Notes: generated from the letters alone by a model not told the origin. A stretch of DNA of 64,000 nucleotides from Thalassotalea_B piscium_A (GCA_049347715.1 CP186339.1:1426001-1490000); one strand, 5' to 3'. Positions 17,495 through 27,593 are shown, counted from the stretch's first letter. Made by a program: numbers and translations.

Positions 17495-19792
17495 TTATTT
17501 GCTTTTATGTTGCCCGTTATTTTTTTTCTGGCTAAATTGGTTCTCACTAAAACGGGTTAATCCTTGCTTGCCATTAGCTGATGGTTTTTTCCCATAGCCG
17601 CGTTTTTGGCCTGGCGAGGTTTTATTGCCATTGGCGTTGTTTTTTCCTTTGCCATTTTTCTTATAATGTATTTGACTTGTTTCGGCACGAGTTTCGTGAG
17701 GCACTAAGCATCCTGGTTTCGAGCCAATTAATTTTCTACCGAGCCCCATTTTAGTAAAGGTTTCTCGTAATAAAGGCCAGTTGGCAGGATCGTGGTAACG
17801 TAAAATGGCTTTATGTAAACGACGTTGAATTGTGCCTTTAGGCACAAAAACAGTGTCACTTGTTTTCTTCACATTTTTTAATGAATTAATTTCAGTATGG
17901 TAAAGAGTTGTTGCATTAGCCAATGGTGATGGATAAAAATTTTGTACCTGATCGAGTTTAAAGTCATTTTCTTTTAACCATAAAGCAAGATTGATCATAT
18001 CATTATCTGTTGTGCCTGGATGCGCAGAGATAAAATAAGGGATCAGATATTGTTTTTTACCTGCCAGCTTTGAATAATGTTCAAACATTTCTTTAAACTT
18101 ATCATAGCTACCCATACCTGGTTTCATCATGTTATTGAGCGGACCTTCTTCGGTGTGCTCAGGTGCTATTTTTAAGTAACCACCAACATGATGAGTGGCT
18201 AATTCTTTTACATACTCAGGATCTTGTATTGCTAAGTCATAACGTACACCTGATGCTATCAGGATTTTTTTAATGCCTTTAATTTTGCGCGCACGTTGAT
18301 ACAGTTTAATAGTAGGACTATGGTCCGTATCTAAATGACCACAAATGGTTGGCCACACACAAGAAGGTTTACGACAAGTTGCTTCAGCTTTTTCACTCTT
18401 ACAGTTGAGCTTGTACATATTCGCTGTTGGACCACCTAAATCAGAGATTACTCCGGTAAATCCTGGCACTTTCGCTTTAATATCTTCAATTTCTTGTATG
18501 ATTGAGTCTTCACTACGACTTTGAATAATACGACCCTCATGTTCAGTAATCGAACAGAAAGTACAACCACCAAAACAACCACGCATAATGTTAATTGACG
18601 TTTTGATCATGTCATAAGCAGGGATTTTTGCTTTACCGTAACTAGGATGAGGTACACGTTGATAAGGTAAACCAAAGACACCATCCATTTCTGCTTCAGA
18701 CAAGGGTTTAGCTGGAGGGTTTAACCAAATAATGCGATCGCCATGTTTTTGCGCTAAAGGTTTTGCAGACGTAGGATTAACTTCTTGGTGAAAAATACGT
18801 GAAGCATGGGCGTATAGTATTTTATTATCTTTGACCTGTTCATAAGTAGGTAAGTTGATATAGGTGTTTTCCCAAGGCTTAAGTTTCTCTTTCCAGCTTT
18901 TATTTTGACGTTCGCTACTGATGCTAGTCGGTGATAGAAGCTCAATTACTTGCGGGGTTTTTGTTATATCATTTTGTACTTGAATGTCGGCAATACTGCT
19001 ATCATCTGCAGCACTGTCACATTTTTCAGTCATATCTTGGTAAGGACTTGGAATAGGTTCAATTTTTCCAGGTTTATCAATATTACGAGAATCTATCCCT
19101 TTCCAGCCAGGTAGGGCGTGTTTGGTTAAAAAAGCACTCCCTCTTACGTCTGTAATAGATTTGATCTCATCGCCTCGGGCAATTCGATGCGCAATTTCAA
19201 TCAAAGGACGCTCGGCATTTCCATAAATTAATAAATCTGCTTTTGAGTCAAAGAGTACAGAACGACGCACTTTATCTGACCAATAGTCATAATGAGCGAT
19301 ACGTCGTAAGCTTGCCTCAATACCACCAATAATAACGGGAACCCCTTTAAACGCTTCTTTACAACGTTGAGTGTAAACATTTACTGCGCGGTCAGGACGT
19401 TTTCCTCCTTCATCATTCGGTGTGTATGCATCATCGTGGCGCATTCTTCGTTCTGCGGTGTAACGGTTAATCATCGAATCCATGTTACCGGCAGTTACAC
19501 CAAAGAATAAATTAGGTTTACCTAATTGCATAAAAGCATCTTTTGAATGCCAATCGGGCTGGGCAATAATACCGACACGAAAGCCTTGCGATTCAAGCAT
19601 TCTACCGATGACGGCCATACCAAAACTAGGGTGATCTACATATGCGTCGCCAGTGACAAGAATAATGTCACAACTATCCCAACCCAACTCGTCCATTTCT
19701 TTACGTGACATAGGTAAAAATGGCGCGTTACCGTAGCATTCAGCCCAATATTTTGGGTAGTCAAACAAAGCGGTAGTGGGTAAAGATGACAT
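17495..19792 (-). CDS. ygiQ: YgiQ family radical SAM protein
   Basis: Protein of 765 aa. I choose the ATG at 19792 (MSSLPTTALFDYPKYW), which aligns with E. coli YgiQ. The longer frame from 19849 adds a hydrophobic tail unlike the family. The radical-SAM cluster motif is GCFGGCTFCSITEHEG (CxxxCxxC). Upstream are a cobalamin-like N-terminal domain (DIILVTGDAYVDHPSFG) and the YgiQ signature GGIEASLRR. The C-terminus is a Lys/Gly/Asn-rich low-complexity tail of about 70 residues. The biochemical role of YgiQ is not established. Confidence 0.92.
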   Translation of the reverse strand: MSSLPTTALFDYPKYWAECYGNAPFLPMSRKEMDELGWDSCDIILVTGDAYVDHPSFGMAVIGRMLESQGFRVGIIAQPDWHSKDAFMQLGKPNLFFGVTAGNMDSMINRYTAERRMRHDDAYTPNDEGGKRPDRAVNVYTQRCKEAFKGVPVIIGGIEASLRRIAHYDYWSDKVRRSVLFDSKADLLIYGNAERPLIEIAHRIARGDEIKSITDVRGSAFLTKHALPGWKGIDSRNIDKPGKIEPIPSPYQDMTEKCDSAADDSSIADIQVQNDITKTPQVIELLSPTSISSERQNKSWKEKLKPWENTYINLPTYEQVKDNKILYAHASRIFHQEVNPTSAKPLAQKHGDRIIWLNPPAKPLSEAEMDGVFGLPYQRVPHPSYGKAKIPAYDMIKTSINIMRGCFGGCTFCSITEHEGRIIQSRSEDSIIQEIEDIKAKVPGFTGVISDLGGPTANMYKLNCKSEKAEATCRKPSCVWPTICGHLDTDHSPTIKLYQRARKIKGIKKILIASGVRYDLAIQDPEYVKELATHHVGGYLKIAPEHTEEGPLNNMMKPGMGSYDKFKEMFEHYSKLAGKKQYLIPYFISAHPGTTDNDMINLALWLKENDFKLDQVQNFYPSPLANATTLYHTEINSLKNVKKTSDTVFVPKGTIQRRLHKAILRYHDPANWPLLRETFTKMGLGRKLIGSKPGCLVPHETRAETSQIHYKKNGKGKNNANGNKTSPGQKRGYGKKPSANGKQGLTRFSENQFSQKKNNGQHKSK

Positions 19793-20072
19793 TAATAAAA
19801 ACCTATAAAGTGGATTGGGTAAAGTAAACGATAGGGGCAATATCACCAATTAATATTGGCTATTTAGTTGAACCTAACAAAAGCGACCGCAAATTATACC
19901 AGCTTTATTGATAATACCAAAAGAATAGTGTGTTGTAGGCTAAGCCATTGTTTGGATTGTTGTTAGAAAATCATTACAGCTAATTCGTATAGAATTGTAC
20001 TTCCCTGTTGCCTAATGGAGGATGGCTTAGTATAAATACAGTTATCTAAACATTATTGATAAAGTATAACTA

Positions 20073-22598
20073 ATGAAAATAAAAGTAATTGTAGCCGCTA
20101 TCAGTTTGTCTCTTACCGCTTGTGTAGTGACTCAGTCAGGGGAACAGACTCCTGAGTCAGTGCTTGATAATTATAATGTTGAGCATAATGTTCAAGAAAC
20201 GCAGTCTCCTAGAAAGCAGGAAGTTGCGATCACAGCGGTAAAAAAGGAAATTAAACCCACCGCAACGCAGCCTGTTTCAGATACTCAAATTACATTAGAA
20301 AAAATTATGGCTGATCCTGATTGGATGGGACGTTCACCAGAACGTTGGTATTGGGGAAGCGATAGCCGTAGTGTTTATTACTCACAGAAACAGCAAGGGA
20401 CTCCACTAAGAGATCTTTATCAACAACCTCTAGGAACGTCAGCAGAGGCAAAAAAGGTTGCTTTAGCTGAACTTCATCAAGTGTCAGATCATTATGCGGT
20501 AAAAAACAATGAAGGTACTCAGGAAGTTTACACTTACCAAGGTAATGTCTTTGTTAAAACATTAAACTCAGGGAAAGTCACGCAACTGACTAATACCACA
20601 GCAGTTGAAAATTCAGCCATGTTTTTAACTAATGGTAACGTTGCTTATCGTGTTAACAATAAATTTTTCGAGCATGACGTTAAACACAATACGATTAATG
20701 AGTTGGCCAGCTTATTAACAACAGATGATCCTGACAATGAAGAAAAAACCTCATCTTACTTGGCACAAGAGCAAGCAAAGTTGATTGGTTATATTGCACT
20801 TAAACAAAAAAATAAAGCGCTAAAAACACAGCAGAGTGAACGCTTAAAAGCACAAAATAAAACGATTACTCAAACACAATTTTATTTTGGCAAAGGTAAA
20901 AAAATTACCCATGCAAGTTTGTCTCCTTTAGCTAATAAAATGATTGTCAGTATTGCTGATGCTAAATCATCGCGAGATGATAAAGACATTATGCCTAATT
21001 ATATCTCTGACGATAGCAGTGTCATTGCTGAAAAAGCACGTGCGAGAGTTGCAAATAATTATCAGTATAAAGAGCAGTTGTTTTTATTAGATTTACAATC
21101 AGGTCAAAAATTTGAGTTAACATTTGATAGCTTACCTGGCTTTGACCAAGACGTACTAGCACAAGTTCGTAAAGAAAACTTCCAACGCAAGGGTGAGGTT
21201 TATCAATCTAAAAAAGCGCCTCGTAATATTCATGTAATGAATGCCTACAAACCTATCAAATGGCATAAAGACGGTAAGCAAGTCGCTATGTTTTTAGAGG
21301 CTTGGGATAATAAAGATCGTTGGTTAGCTTCAGTCAATTTATTGAGTAATCGTTTAGAAAACCAACATCGTTTACATGATGATGCTTGGATAAACTGGAG
21401 CTTTAATGAGTTTGGTTGGCTAGGTGACAAGCTTTATTATTTATCTGAAGAGACTGGTTACTCACATCTTTACACTAAATCGTTAAAAGGTAAGGCTAAG
21501 CAATTAACGTCAGGACGATTTGAAGTCAGTGATGTCACCCTTACTAAAGATAATAGTCGTTTCATTTTTAAAGCGAATAAAACCCACCCAGGTATTTATG
21601 ACATTTATCAAGTCAACACTGATGGCACTCACTTTAAAGCGTTAACATCATTAGGAGGCAAAAATGAATATGCATTGAGCCCTGATGAGCGTCAGTTACT
21701 TATTGAACATTCAACGGTAACAATGCCGCCGGAACTGTATGTTAAAGATATTGTCAATAACACACCCGCAAAACGTATTACTCATACTGTATCTAAGCAG
21801 TTTTTAGCTATGCCTTGGGTTGCACCGAGTATTATTGCTATTCCATCATCTAAGCAAGAACAACCTATATATTCACGTGTTTATCTTCCAAAGAATTATG
21901 ATGAGACCACGCAGAAGAATAAAGCTGTTATGTTTACTCATGGTGCAGGATATTTACAGAATGCACATTTAGGCTGGTCAGGGTATTTTAGAGAATTTAT
22001 GTTTCATAGTATGCTTGTTCAGCAAGGGTATGTAGTTATTGATATGGACTATCGAGCATCGGCTGGTTACGGAAGAGATTGGCGTACAGCTATTTATCGT
22101 CATATGGGGAAACCTGAAGTTGAAGATATGCGAGACGGTGTAAACTGGCTTGTTGAAAATGCTAATGTCGATCGTCAGCGAGTAGGAACTTATGGTGGTT
22201 CTTATGGTGGTTTTTTAACGGTAATGTCGATGTTTACTCAGCCTGATTTATTTCAATCAGGTGCAGCATTACGTTTAGTTTCAGATTGGGCTTATTATAA
22301 TCATGGGTATACCTCTAATATTTTAAATACACCTGAAGACGATGCCATTGCCTATGAGCGCAGTTCACCGATTTATTTTGCTGAAGGGCTAGCTAAGCCT
22401 TTATTGATCAATGCTCCAATGGTTGATGATAATGTGTTTTTCCAAGATACGGTGCGATTAGTACAGCGTTTAATCGAGTTAGAAAAGCAAGATTTTGAAA
22501 CGGCTATTTATCCAGTAGAACCACATGGTTTTGTGCAGCCAAGTTCGTGGTTGAATGAATACCGTCGTATCTATAAGTTGTTTGAATCAACCTTATAA
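20073..22598 (+). CDS. S9 family serine peptidase lipoprotein (prolyl oligopeptidase/DPP4-like)
   Basis: Protein of 841 aa with a lipobox LTAC (lipidated C17), so it is membrane-anchored in the periplasm or outer membrane. A variable linker is followed by a beta-propeller (about 100-560) and an alpha/beta-hydrolase domain (about 590-841). The nucleophile motif is GTYGGSYGGFLT, the acid lies in MVDDNVF, and the catalytic His is in VEPHGFV. Such enzymes cut short peptides after proline or similar residues and feed on extracellular protein. A terminator follows within 40 bp, so it is a single-gene unit. Confidence 0.9.
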   Translation: MKIKVIVAAISLSLTACVVTQSGEQTPESVLDNYNVEHNVQETQSPRKQEVAITAVKKEIKPTATQPVSDTQITLEKIMADPDWMGRSPERWYWGSDSRSVYYSQKQQGTPLRDLYQQPLGTSAEAKKVALAELHQVSDHYAVKNNEGTQEVYTYQGNVFVKTLNSGKVTQLTNTTAVENSAMFLTNGNVAYRVNNKFFEHDVKHNTINELASLLTTDDPDNEEKTSSYLAQEQAKLIGYIALKQKNKALKTQQSERLKAQNKTITQTQFYFGKGKKITHASLSPLANKMIVSIADAKSSRDDKDIMPNYISDDSSVIAEKARARVANNYQYKEQLFLLDLQSGQKFELTFDSLPGFDQDVLAQVRKENFQRKGEVYQSKKAPRNIHVMNAYKPIKWHKDGKQVAMFLEAWDNKDRWLASVNLLSNRLENQHRLHDDAWINWSFNEFGWLGDKLYYLSEETGYSHLYTKSLKGKAKQLTSGRFEVSDVTLTKDNSRFIFKANKTHPGIYDIYQVNTDGTHFKALTSLGGKNEYALSPDERQLLIEHSTVTMPPELYVKDIVNNTPAKRITHTVSKQFLAMPWVAPSIIAIPSSKQEQPIYSRVYLPKNYDETTQKNKAVMFTHGAGYLQNAHLGWSGYFREFMFHSMLVQQGYVVIDMDYRASAGYGRDWRTAIYRHMGKPEVEDMRDGVNWLVENANVDRQRVGTYGGSYGGFLTVMSMFTQPDLFQSGAALRLVSDWAYYNHGYTSNILNTPEDDAIAYERSSPIYFAEGLAKPLLINAPMVDDNVFFQDTVRLVQRLIELEKQDFETAIYPVEPHGFVQPSSWLNEYRRIYKLFESTL

Positions 22599-22633
22599 AT
22601 TAACCTTTGAGTATTGTTAATACTCTAAAAACT

Positions 22634-22660
22634 AAGCAGCGTTAAACGCTGCTTTTTTAT
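22634..22660 (+). terminator. Rho-independent terminator after the S9 peptidase gene
   Basis: Perfect 9-bp stem AAGCAGCGT/ACGCTGCTT with loop TAA and six T. Confidence 0.92.
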
Positions 22661-23224
22661 ATCTTATTTTTAATGTTTTGTGGTATCAATGAACTTTTTT
22701 TCAATTTTTAGATAGCGAACAGGGCAATAATACCTGTGGCTAGATGCTCTTATTTGAGGTTAAAATAACATTTGAAAATGTATTGATTTATTGATAATGT
22801 CTTAAAAGCATAGATAAAAAGTATAGTATTTGTATTGATATTTAAGTATGTTTTGGGATTAAATCCAAAGGTACATTAATACAAGATAATGGGTTTAGGT
22901 GGCCGTGTAGCTTTCGACACTGATTTACTTTTAACCATTCGTTATTTTATAAAGCGTTCATGATGATGTCGCGACTATATATATTCTGACATGATACTTT
23001 GAAGCAATAGAGTTCTATATTTGTATTAAAAAGGTTAAGGACGGTTGGCAAGGTTTTTAGTTAAGGTATTTTAGAATTTTAATCAAATGATTCTAGAGTT
23101 GAAGTTGTAAATAACACTGATATGCAAAAATACCTTATGTTTAAGCTTACTTCAATTTTCCTGATAGGTCGTTAATGCTGCATCTATAGCTTTGTAATAT
23201 ATTAATAACTAGGAGTAAATTAAT
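22661..23224. other. Long AT-rich intergenic region
   Basis: About 560 bp without an ORF that has a start, a ribosome site and coding character on either strand. I see no tRNA-like, repeat or insertion-sequence structure. The last ~40 bp should hold the ribosome site (AGGAG at 23212-23216) for the next gene. Confidence 0.6.
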
Positions 23225-23701
23225 ATGAAAAATCTGAAATTACTACTAATACCTATTTTAAGTGCAACATTATTAAGCTGCTGTCTTGCTCCGATTAAGG
23301 CTGAGGTTAAAGAGAATCATTTTAGGTTAGAGAATTTTAAAAGAGATAAGGGATCGAAAGTAGAATACGTTCACTTAATGTGTTTCCAAAAAAAACCGAC
23401 CGAATGGGCTGAGCCTAAGCAGTATTTGAGTGGCGAACATGATTTATGGGTTAAAGCGAGTATTTCAGAACCTGATCTTATAAATAGTACCAAAGAAGCA
23501 TTTGTAGATTTCAAAGTAAAATTGGCGCCTAACAAAAGCTATATGTTAAACCGAAAATTAGTTGACGATAAAATATCTATTTGGATACAAGAGGTAGATA
23601 CAGGTGCAGTTGTTTCAGATGTTATAACCTCGAAGTTAAGTAGACCTCCAATAATTGACGACATTTTACGAAAAAGACAATGTCAGTCTGGTTCTGTTTA
23701 A
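23225..23701 (+). CDS. Putative small lipoprotein
   Basis: Protein of 158 aa. The N-terminus MKNLKLLLIPILSATLLSC is a signal peptide with a lipobox ending at C19 (a second Cys follows). The mature part resembles a small beta-sandwich (HDLWVKASISEP, EAFVDFKVKLAPNKSYMLN) with cysteines near the middle and C-terminus that could pair. No family recognised. AGGAG precedes ATG 23225. The gene is isolated by more than 500 bp upstream and a palindrome downstream. Confidence 0.65.
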   Translation: MKNLKLLLIPILSATLLSCCLAPIKAEVKENHFRLENFKRDKGSKVEYVHLMCFQKKPTEWAEPKQYLSGEHDLWVKASISEPDLINSTKEAFVDFKVKLAPNKSYMLNRKLVDDKISIWIQEVDTGAVVSDVITSKLSRPPIIDDILRKRQCQSGSV

Positions 23702-23797
23702 CTATTGTTTTAAACAGCACATTAATCATAAGCCAATAAATTGTTTGTTGCTAGAATATAGGCTGCTTCTCTTGAGATTATGTAGTTGTAATAATGC

Positions 23798-23827
23798 ACA
23801 AGAAGGGTTGAATTCAACCCTTCTTGT
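23798..23827. repeat. 30-bp perfect palindrome (terminator-like)
   Basis: Arms ACAAGAAGGGTTGAA and TTCAACCCTTCTTGT abut exactly, with GAATTC at the centre. It sits about 100 bp after the lipoprotein stop and 72 bp before csaA. No T run follows on the plus strand. It may terminate transcription with help, or act as a binding site for csaA control. Confidence 0.55.
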
Positions 23828-23898
23828 ACATTAAAAAAAACGAATTCAATAATTAAGCCCGATTAACGTGGCGTCAGTTGATATAAACGGAGTCAGAT

Positions 23899-24237
23899 AT
23901 TAATAATCTCGAATGGAGTGAGTTCCAAAAAGTTGAGTTACGTGCAGGTACAATTATTGAAGCGGAAGACTTTCCGAAAGCTAGAAATCCTTCATATATT
24001 TTAAAAATAGATTTCGGTGAAGAAATAGGGATAAAAAAATCAAGTGCACAAATAACCAACCTGTATAAAAAAGAAGAGTTAGTGGGTAAACAAATTATGG
24101 CTGTGACTAACTTTCCGCCTAAGCAAATTGGTCCTATTATGTCTGAATGTTTAGTCACTGGTTTTCATCGGGAAGATGGGGCTGTTGTGTTACCTACTTT
24201 GACGTTTAAAGTACCTAACGGCACGCGCCTTGCCTAG
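23899..24237 (+). CDS. csaA: CsaA-type tRNA-binding domain protein with no ATG/GTG/TTG start
   Basis: The open frame from ATT 23899 to TAG 24235-24237 gives 112 aa, the normal CsaA length (~110). It aligns throughout with CsaA: W-S-E-F-Q-K-V-E-L-R-A-G-T-I-I-E-A-E-D-F at the start, then KSSAQITNLYKKEELVGKQ, MAVTNFPPKQIG and FKVPNGTRLA at the end. CsaA is a dimeric OB-fold protein with tRNA-binding and chaperone-like, secretion-related activity. An in-frame TAA (23884-23886) lies just upstream, and no ATG, GTG or TTG occurs before about residue 60. A GGAG (23889-23892) stands 6 nt before the ATT, so translation may begin at ATT, as in E. coli infC. Otherwise the gene has lost its start. The body is intact, with no frameshift. 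Confidence 0.75.
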   Translation: MNNLEWSEFQKVELRAGTIIEAEDFPKARNPSYILKIDFGEEIGIKKSSAQITNLYKKEELVGKQIMAVTNFPPKQIGPIMSECLVTGFHREDGAVVLPTLTFKVPNGTRLA

Positions 24238-24493
24238 CTAATGTTAACCCTGAAGTTTAACTACTGGTTTTGTTGCCCATATCTGTAGTTGATTCTCTTA
24301 AAAAAAGCGACGCCAAGTGATTGGCATATTCTTGGTGCAAATCACTCTGAAATTATATGTTGTTGGATCTTGTGGTTTACATTGCATTTAGATATCCCAA
24401 GGCTAAAATTAACTGCTTATCTAATGAATATTGATTAATTTAATCTCATCCTTGAGTATTACCACTTAGCTAGTTTAACGAGCTTACAGCGTT

Positions 24494-25108
24494 TTAGCTG
24501 AGCTTAAGTTTGTTATTATGTCGTCGATTAAGGCTATACCAAACAGTAAATATAATCAGCCCACTAATGACACCATATAAATGTGCATCAATTGCCACAT
24601 TAGCCTCTATTAGTTGCCTTACTTCTTCACTTGCGCCATATACCTGTTCATAACTCACTTTAGCTATGACAGCTAGCAATAACAGATAACCTGTTTTTTC
24701 TTTATGTTCAATATCTTTGCATGCGCCAATGACAAAAAATCCGTGTAATACGCCGGATAAACCGACATAACTAATCAACTCGGGTGAAAATAAATAAAGT
24801 CCAACACTTATTGCCAATGCAAGCATTAACCAGATAAGCAAATAACTTTGCCATGAAAAAAATTGTCCGTGTAATGCCCATAGAAGAATAACTGCCGCAC
24901 AATTTAAGATTAGATGCATATCGTTAGTGTGGAGTAAGTGGCCGGTGAAAAATAACCACCATTGTCCTTGTGCAATTAATTCACGGTTGTAGCTTAAAGC
25001 GTTACTAATTTCATGGTTATAGATAAACGCAATAACAGCGATAAAGACAATGAGTAGTGGTCCCAGAATATGATTGCAAGTGATTGGTAATTTTTTAATT
25101 GTGATCAT
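24494..25108 (-). CDS. rrtA: Rhombosortase (intramembrane serine protease)
   Basis: Protein of 204 aa with about six hydrophobic segments. Rhomboid features: GHLLHTNDMHLILN in the second helix, nucleophile S118 in YVGLSGVLHG, and catalytic H176 in AIDAHLYG. The short form and the VGLSGVLHG sequence fit rhombosortase, which processes proteins bearing the C-terminal GlyGly-CTERM sorting tag in the inner membrane. I saw no GlyGly-CTERM protein in this window. The TIGR03503-like gene at 38650 belongs to a family said to have the same species distribution. It is divergent from the DTW-domain gene. Confidence 0.82.
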   Translation of the reverse strand: MITIKKLPITCNHILGPLLIVFIAVIAFIYNHEISNALSYNRELIAQGQWWLFFTGHLLHTNDMHLILNCAAVILLWALHGQFFSWQSYLLIWLMLALAISVGLYLFSPELISYVGLSGVLHGFFVIGACKDIEHKEKTGYLLLLAVIAKVSYEQVYGASEEVRQLIEANVAIDAHLYGVISGLIIFTVWYSLNRRHNNKLKLS

Positions 25109-25210
25109 TGTTTCATTTAAAAGATAAAAATTTATTTTAACGTGTTTTTATTATCTTATCTAAGTAAACTAGTTATTAGTTCTTTTAATGAGGATAAAAA
25201 TCCAAAAGTT

Positions 25211-25837
25211 ATGTCTCGTAATTATTGTCAATTATGTTTAAGACCTGAAGTGAGTTGTATTTGTAAGTTTATGATATCGACAGCTAATGATCTTGATATC
25301 ATTATTTTACAGCATCCAAGTGAAGTGAAGCAAAGTAAGGCAACTGTACCTTTGCTTGCCGGCTCACTTATAAAGTGTCATGTGTTTATCGGTGAAGACT
25401 TTAAGCAAAACGACGAGTTACAGCACTTATTAGGTCAGTATCAAGATAACATTGCTTTACTTTATCCGAGTGAGTCTGCACACGTTATTTCAAAAGATAT
25501 CAAGCTATCTACACAGCAAAGTATTCGTTGTTTAGTTTTACTTGATGGCACTTGGAAAAAGGCATATCGTTTGTATCAACTGAATCCTTTTTTGCACTCG
25601 ATGAAGCATTTGTCGTTATCTAATGATTATCATGGACAATATCAAATTAGAAAAACTAGAAAAATAGGCGCATTATCAACACTAGAAGCATGTTGCTATG
25701 CATTATCTGTTATGGAAAATTGTAAAGACCGGTACGCACCATTACTTGAAAACTTTGTTGCTTTTAACGAGTTTCAACAGCGCTTTGTACCAATAAATCA
25801 AGTGAATAACCCTGATGGAAAACGTCTCAATGAATAG
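25211..25837 (+). CDS. DTW-domain tRNA-uridine aminocarboxypropyltransferase (TapT-like)
   Basis: Counted from ATG 25211 (MSRNYCQLC), 208 aa. A GTG at 25142 in the same frame would add a hydrophobic stretch atypical of the family, and neither start has a strong ribosome site. Two Cys pairs at the N-terminus (CQLC, CIC) probably bind zinc. QHPSE and the naming motif in LLDGTWKKA follow, then STLEACCYAL. DTW enzymes transfer the 3-amino-3-carboxypropyl group from SAM to uridine, making acp3U at tRNA position 47. The 3' end overlaps ggt by a few bases, so the two are translationally coupled. Confidence 0.82.
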   Translation: MSRNYCQLCLRPEVSCICKFMISTANDLDIIILQHPSEVKQSKATVPLLAGSLIKCHVFIGEDFKQNDELQHLLGQYQDNIALLYPSESAHVISKDIKLSTQQSIRCLVLLDGTWKKAYRLYQLNPFLHSMKHLSLSNDYHGQYQIRKTRKIGALSTLEACCYALSVMENCKDRYAPLLENFVAFNEFQQRFVPINQVNNPDGKRLNE

Positions 25838-27572
25838 AAAATTTTATAAATTATTACCCATTTTAAGTGTGCTTTGTGGTCTCAATATTTCACAAGCTCA
25901 GGAAATAAGAGAGCCCGAAGCAACAGTAGCTATTACGGCTAAACAAGCGGTTGTAGCTGATAATTATATGGTGGTTGCAGCTAATCCATATGCAAGTAAA
26001 GCTGGATTTAATATCTTAAAACAAGGGGGAAGCGCGATTGATGCAGCAATTGCTGTACAGTTAGTGTTGACCTTAGTCGAACCTCAATCTTCAGGAATTG
26101 GTGGCGGTGCGTTTATTTTACATTGGGATAATCAGCATCAAAAATTAGTGACTTTTGATGGTAGAGAAACTGCACCAGCGAAAGCAACGAGTAATCTATT
26201 TGTTGATAAAAATGGTAAAACGGTACCTTGGATCAAAGCAGTAGTCGGGGGACGTTCAGTAGGTGTGCCGGGGGTTTTATCAGCCCTTGAAATGGCTCAT
26301 CAACAATACGGCAAACTACCTTGGAAGCTATTGTTTAAAGATGCTATTAAGTTAGCCGAAGACGGATTCATTGTTTCACCAAGGCTTGAAAAACTATTGT
26401 CATTACAAATGAATCCTGGTGTAAAAATGTTGCCATCCATACGCAATTATTTTTTTCCTAATGGACAGGTAATTCAGGCAGGAACCGTGTTAAAAAATCC
26501 GGCATTAGCTAAGGTGTATAAAAGTTTAGCTGAAAAAGGAACCGCACCGTTTTATCAAGGTTGGATTGCAGATAAAATTGTTAAAGCGGTAACGGAAAGT
26601 CCTATCGCGCCGGGCTTACTCTCTCGAGATGATTTATCGGCTTATCATGCTAAACAACGTGAAGCCGTTTGTGGACCTTATCGCACGTATCAAGTTTGTG
26701 GTATGGGGCCACCAAGTTCAGGAGGTATTGCGGTAATTCAAATGCTTTCTGTTCTAGAGCCTTTTAAATTAAGTGAAAGCGCTTTTTTAAATCCTCAAAC
26801 ATTAAATTTATTTACCCAAAGTTCACGATTAGCGTTTGCTGACCGTGAGCGCTATGTTGCAGATAGTGATTTTGTTCAAGTACCGACTGAAGCACTACTT
26901 GATAAAGAGTACTTAGCGTCACGTTCGCTATTAATTTCACCAGATAAAGATATGGGCAGAGCCCAAGCTGGTGATCTAACAGATGCTATTGCGTATGCAG
27001 ATAATGATAGTTTCGAATTACCATCAACCAGTCATATATCAATAATAGACCAACAAGGTAATGCAATTTCAATGACAACCAGTGTTGAAATGGCATTTGG
27101 GTCTGCAGTGATGGTGGAAGGCTTTATCTTAAATAATCAACTAACGGACTTTGCTTTATCCCCAAAACGTAATGGGAAGTGGGTGGCTAATCGTGTGGAA
27201 GCTAATAAGCGTCCACGTAGTTCGATGTCGCCTATGATGGTTTTTAATCAAGACAATAGTTTAAAACTGGTTGTTGGCTCACCTGGTGGTAGTCGTATTA
27301 TTAATTATGTAGCTGAAACAATTATAGGTGTTTTAGATTGGCAGCTAACTTCGCAAGAAGCGGTTAACTTACCTCATATTACTAATCGTAATGGTAGTAC
27401 AACGATTGAACAAGGCACTGAACTAGTCAATTATGCTGCTGAGCTTGAGAAAATGGGCCATAAGGTCAATGTTCGTGATTTAAATAGTGGACTACATGCT
27501 ATTGAGGTTAAAAGCGGTAAATTAATTGGTGGCGTAGATCCTAGAAGAGAAGGGCTTGCATTAGGTAACTAA
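25830..27572 (+). CDS. ggt: Gamma-glutamyltransferase (Ntn hydrolase)
   Basis: About 580 aa from ATG 25830; an ATG five codons earlier is possible, but the signal peptide (KFYKLLPILSVLCGLNISQAQ) fits the later one. Hallmarks are ANPYASKAGFNILKQGGSAIDAA, SSGIGGGAF and GMGPPSSGG. The self-cleavage site is before the Thr of STSHISIID, followed by MVEGFILNNQLTDF. Periplasmic GGT hydrolyses glutathione and other gamma-glutamyl compounds. It begins inside the last codons of the DTW gene, which suggests coupling. A bidirectional terminator follows. Confidence 0.93.
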   Translation: MNRKFYKLLPILSVLCGLNISQAQEIREPEATVAITAKQAVVADNYMVVAANPYASKAGFNILKQGGSAIDAAIAVQLVLTLVEPQSSGIGGGAFILHWDNQHQKLVTFDGRETAPAKATSNLFVDKNGKTVPWIKAVVGGRSVGVPGVLSALEMAHQQYGKLPWKLLFKDAIKLAEDGFIVSPRLEKLLSLQMNPGVKMLPSIRNYFFPNGQVIQAGTVLKNPALAKVYKSLAEKGTAPFYQGWIADKIVKAVTESPIAPGLLSRDDLSAYHAKQREAVCGPYRTYQVCGMGPPSSGGIAVIQMLSVLEPFKLSESAFLNPQTLNLFTQSSRLAFADRERYVADSDFVQVPTEALLDKEYLASRSLLISPDKDMGRAQAGDLTDAIAYADNDSFELPSTSHISIIDQQGNAISMTTSVEMAFGSAVMVEGFILNNQLTDFALSPKRNGKWVANRVEANKRPRSSMSPMMVFNQDNSLKLVVGSPGGSRIINYVAETIIGVLDWQLTSQEAVNLPHITNRNGSTTIEQGTELVNYAAELEKMGHKVNVRDLNSGLHAIEVKSGKLIGGVDPRREGLALGN

Positions 27573-27593
27573 GGTTAATGATTAATTTTGAAT

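Noticed and set aside
23874..24158. 94-aa open frame on the minus strand
   Set aside because: It is the antisense shadow of the csaA frame, which matches a known family over its full length.
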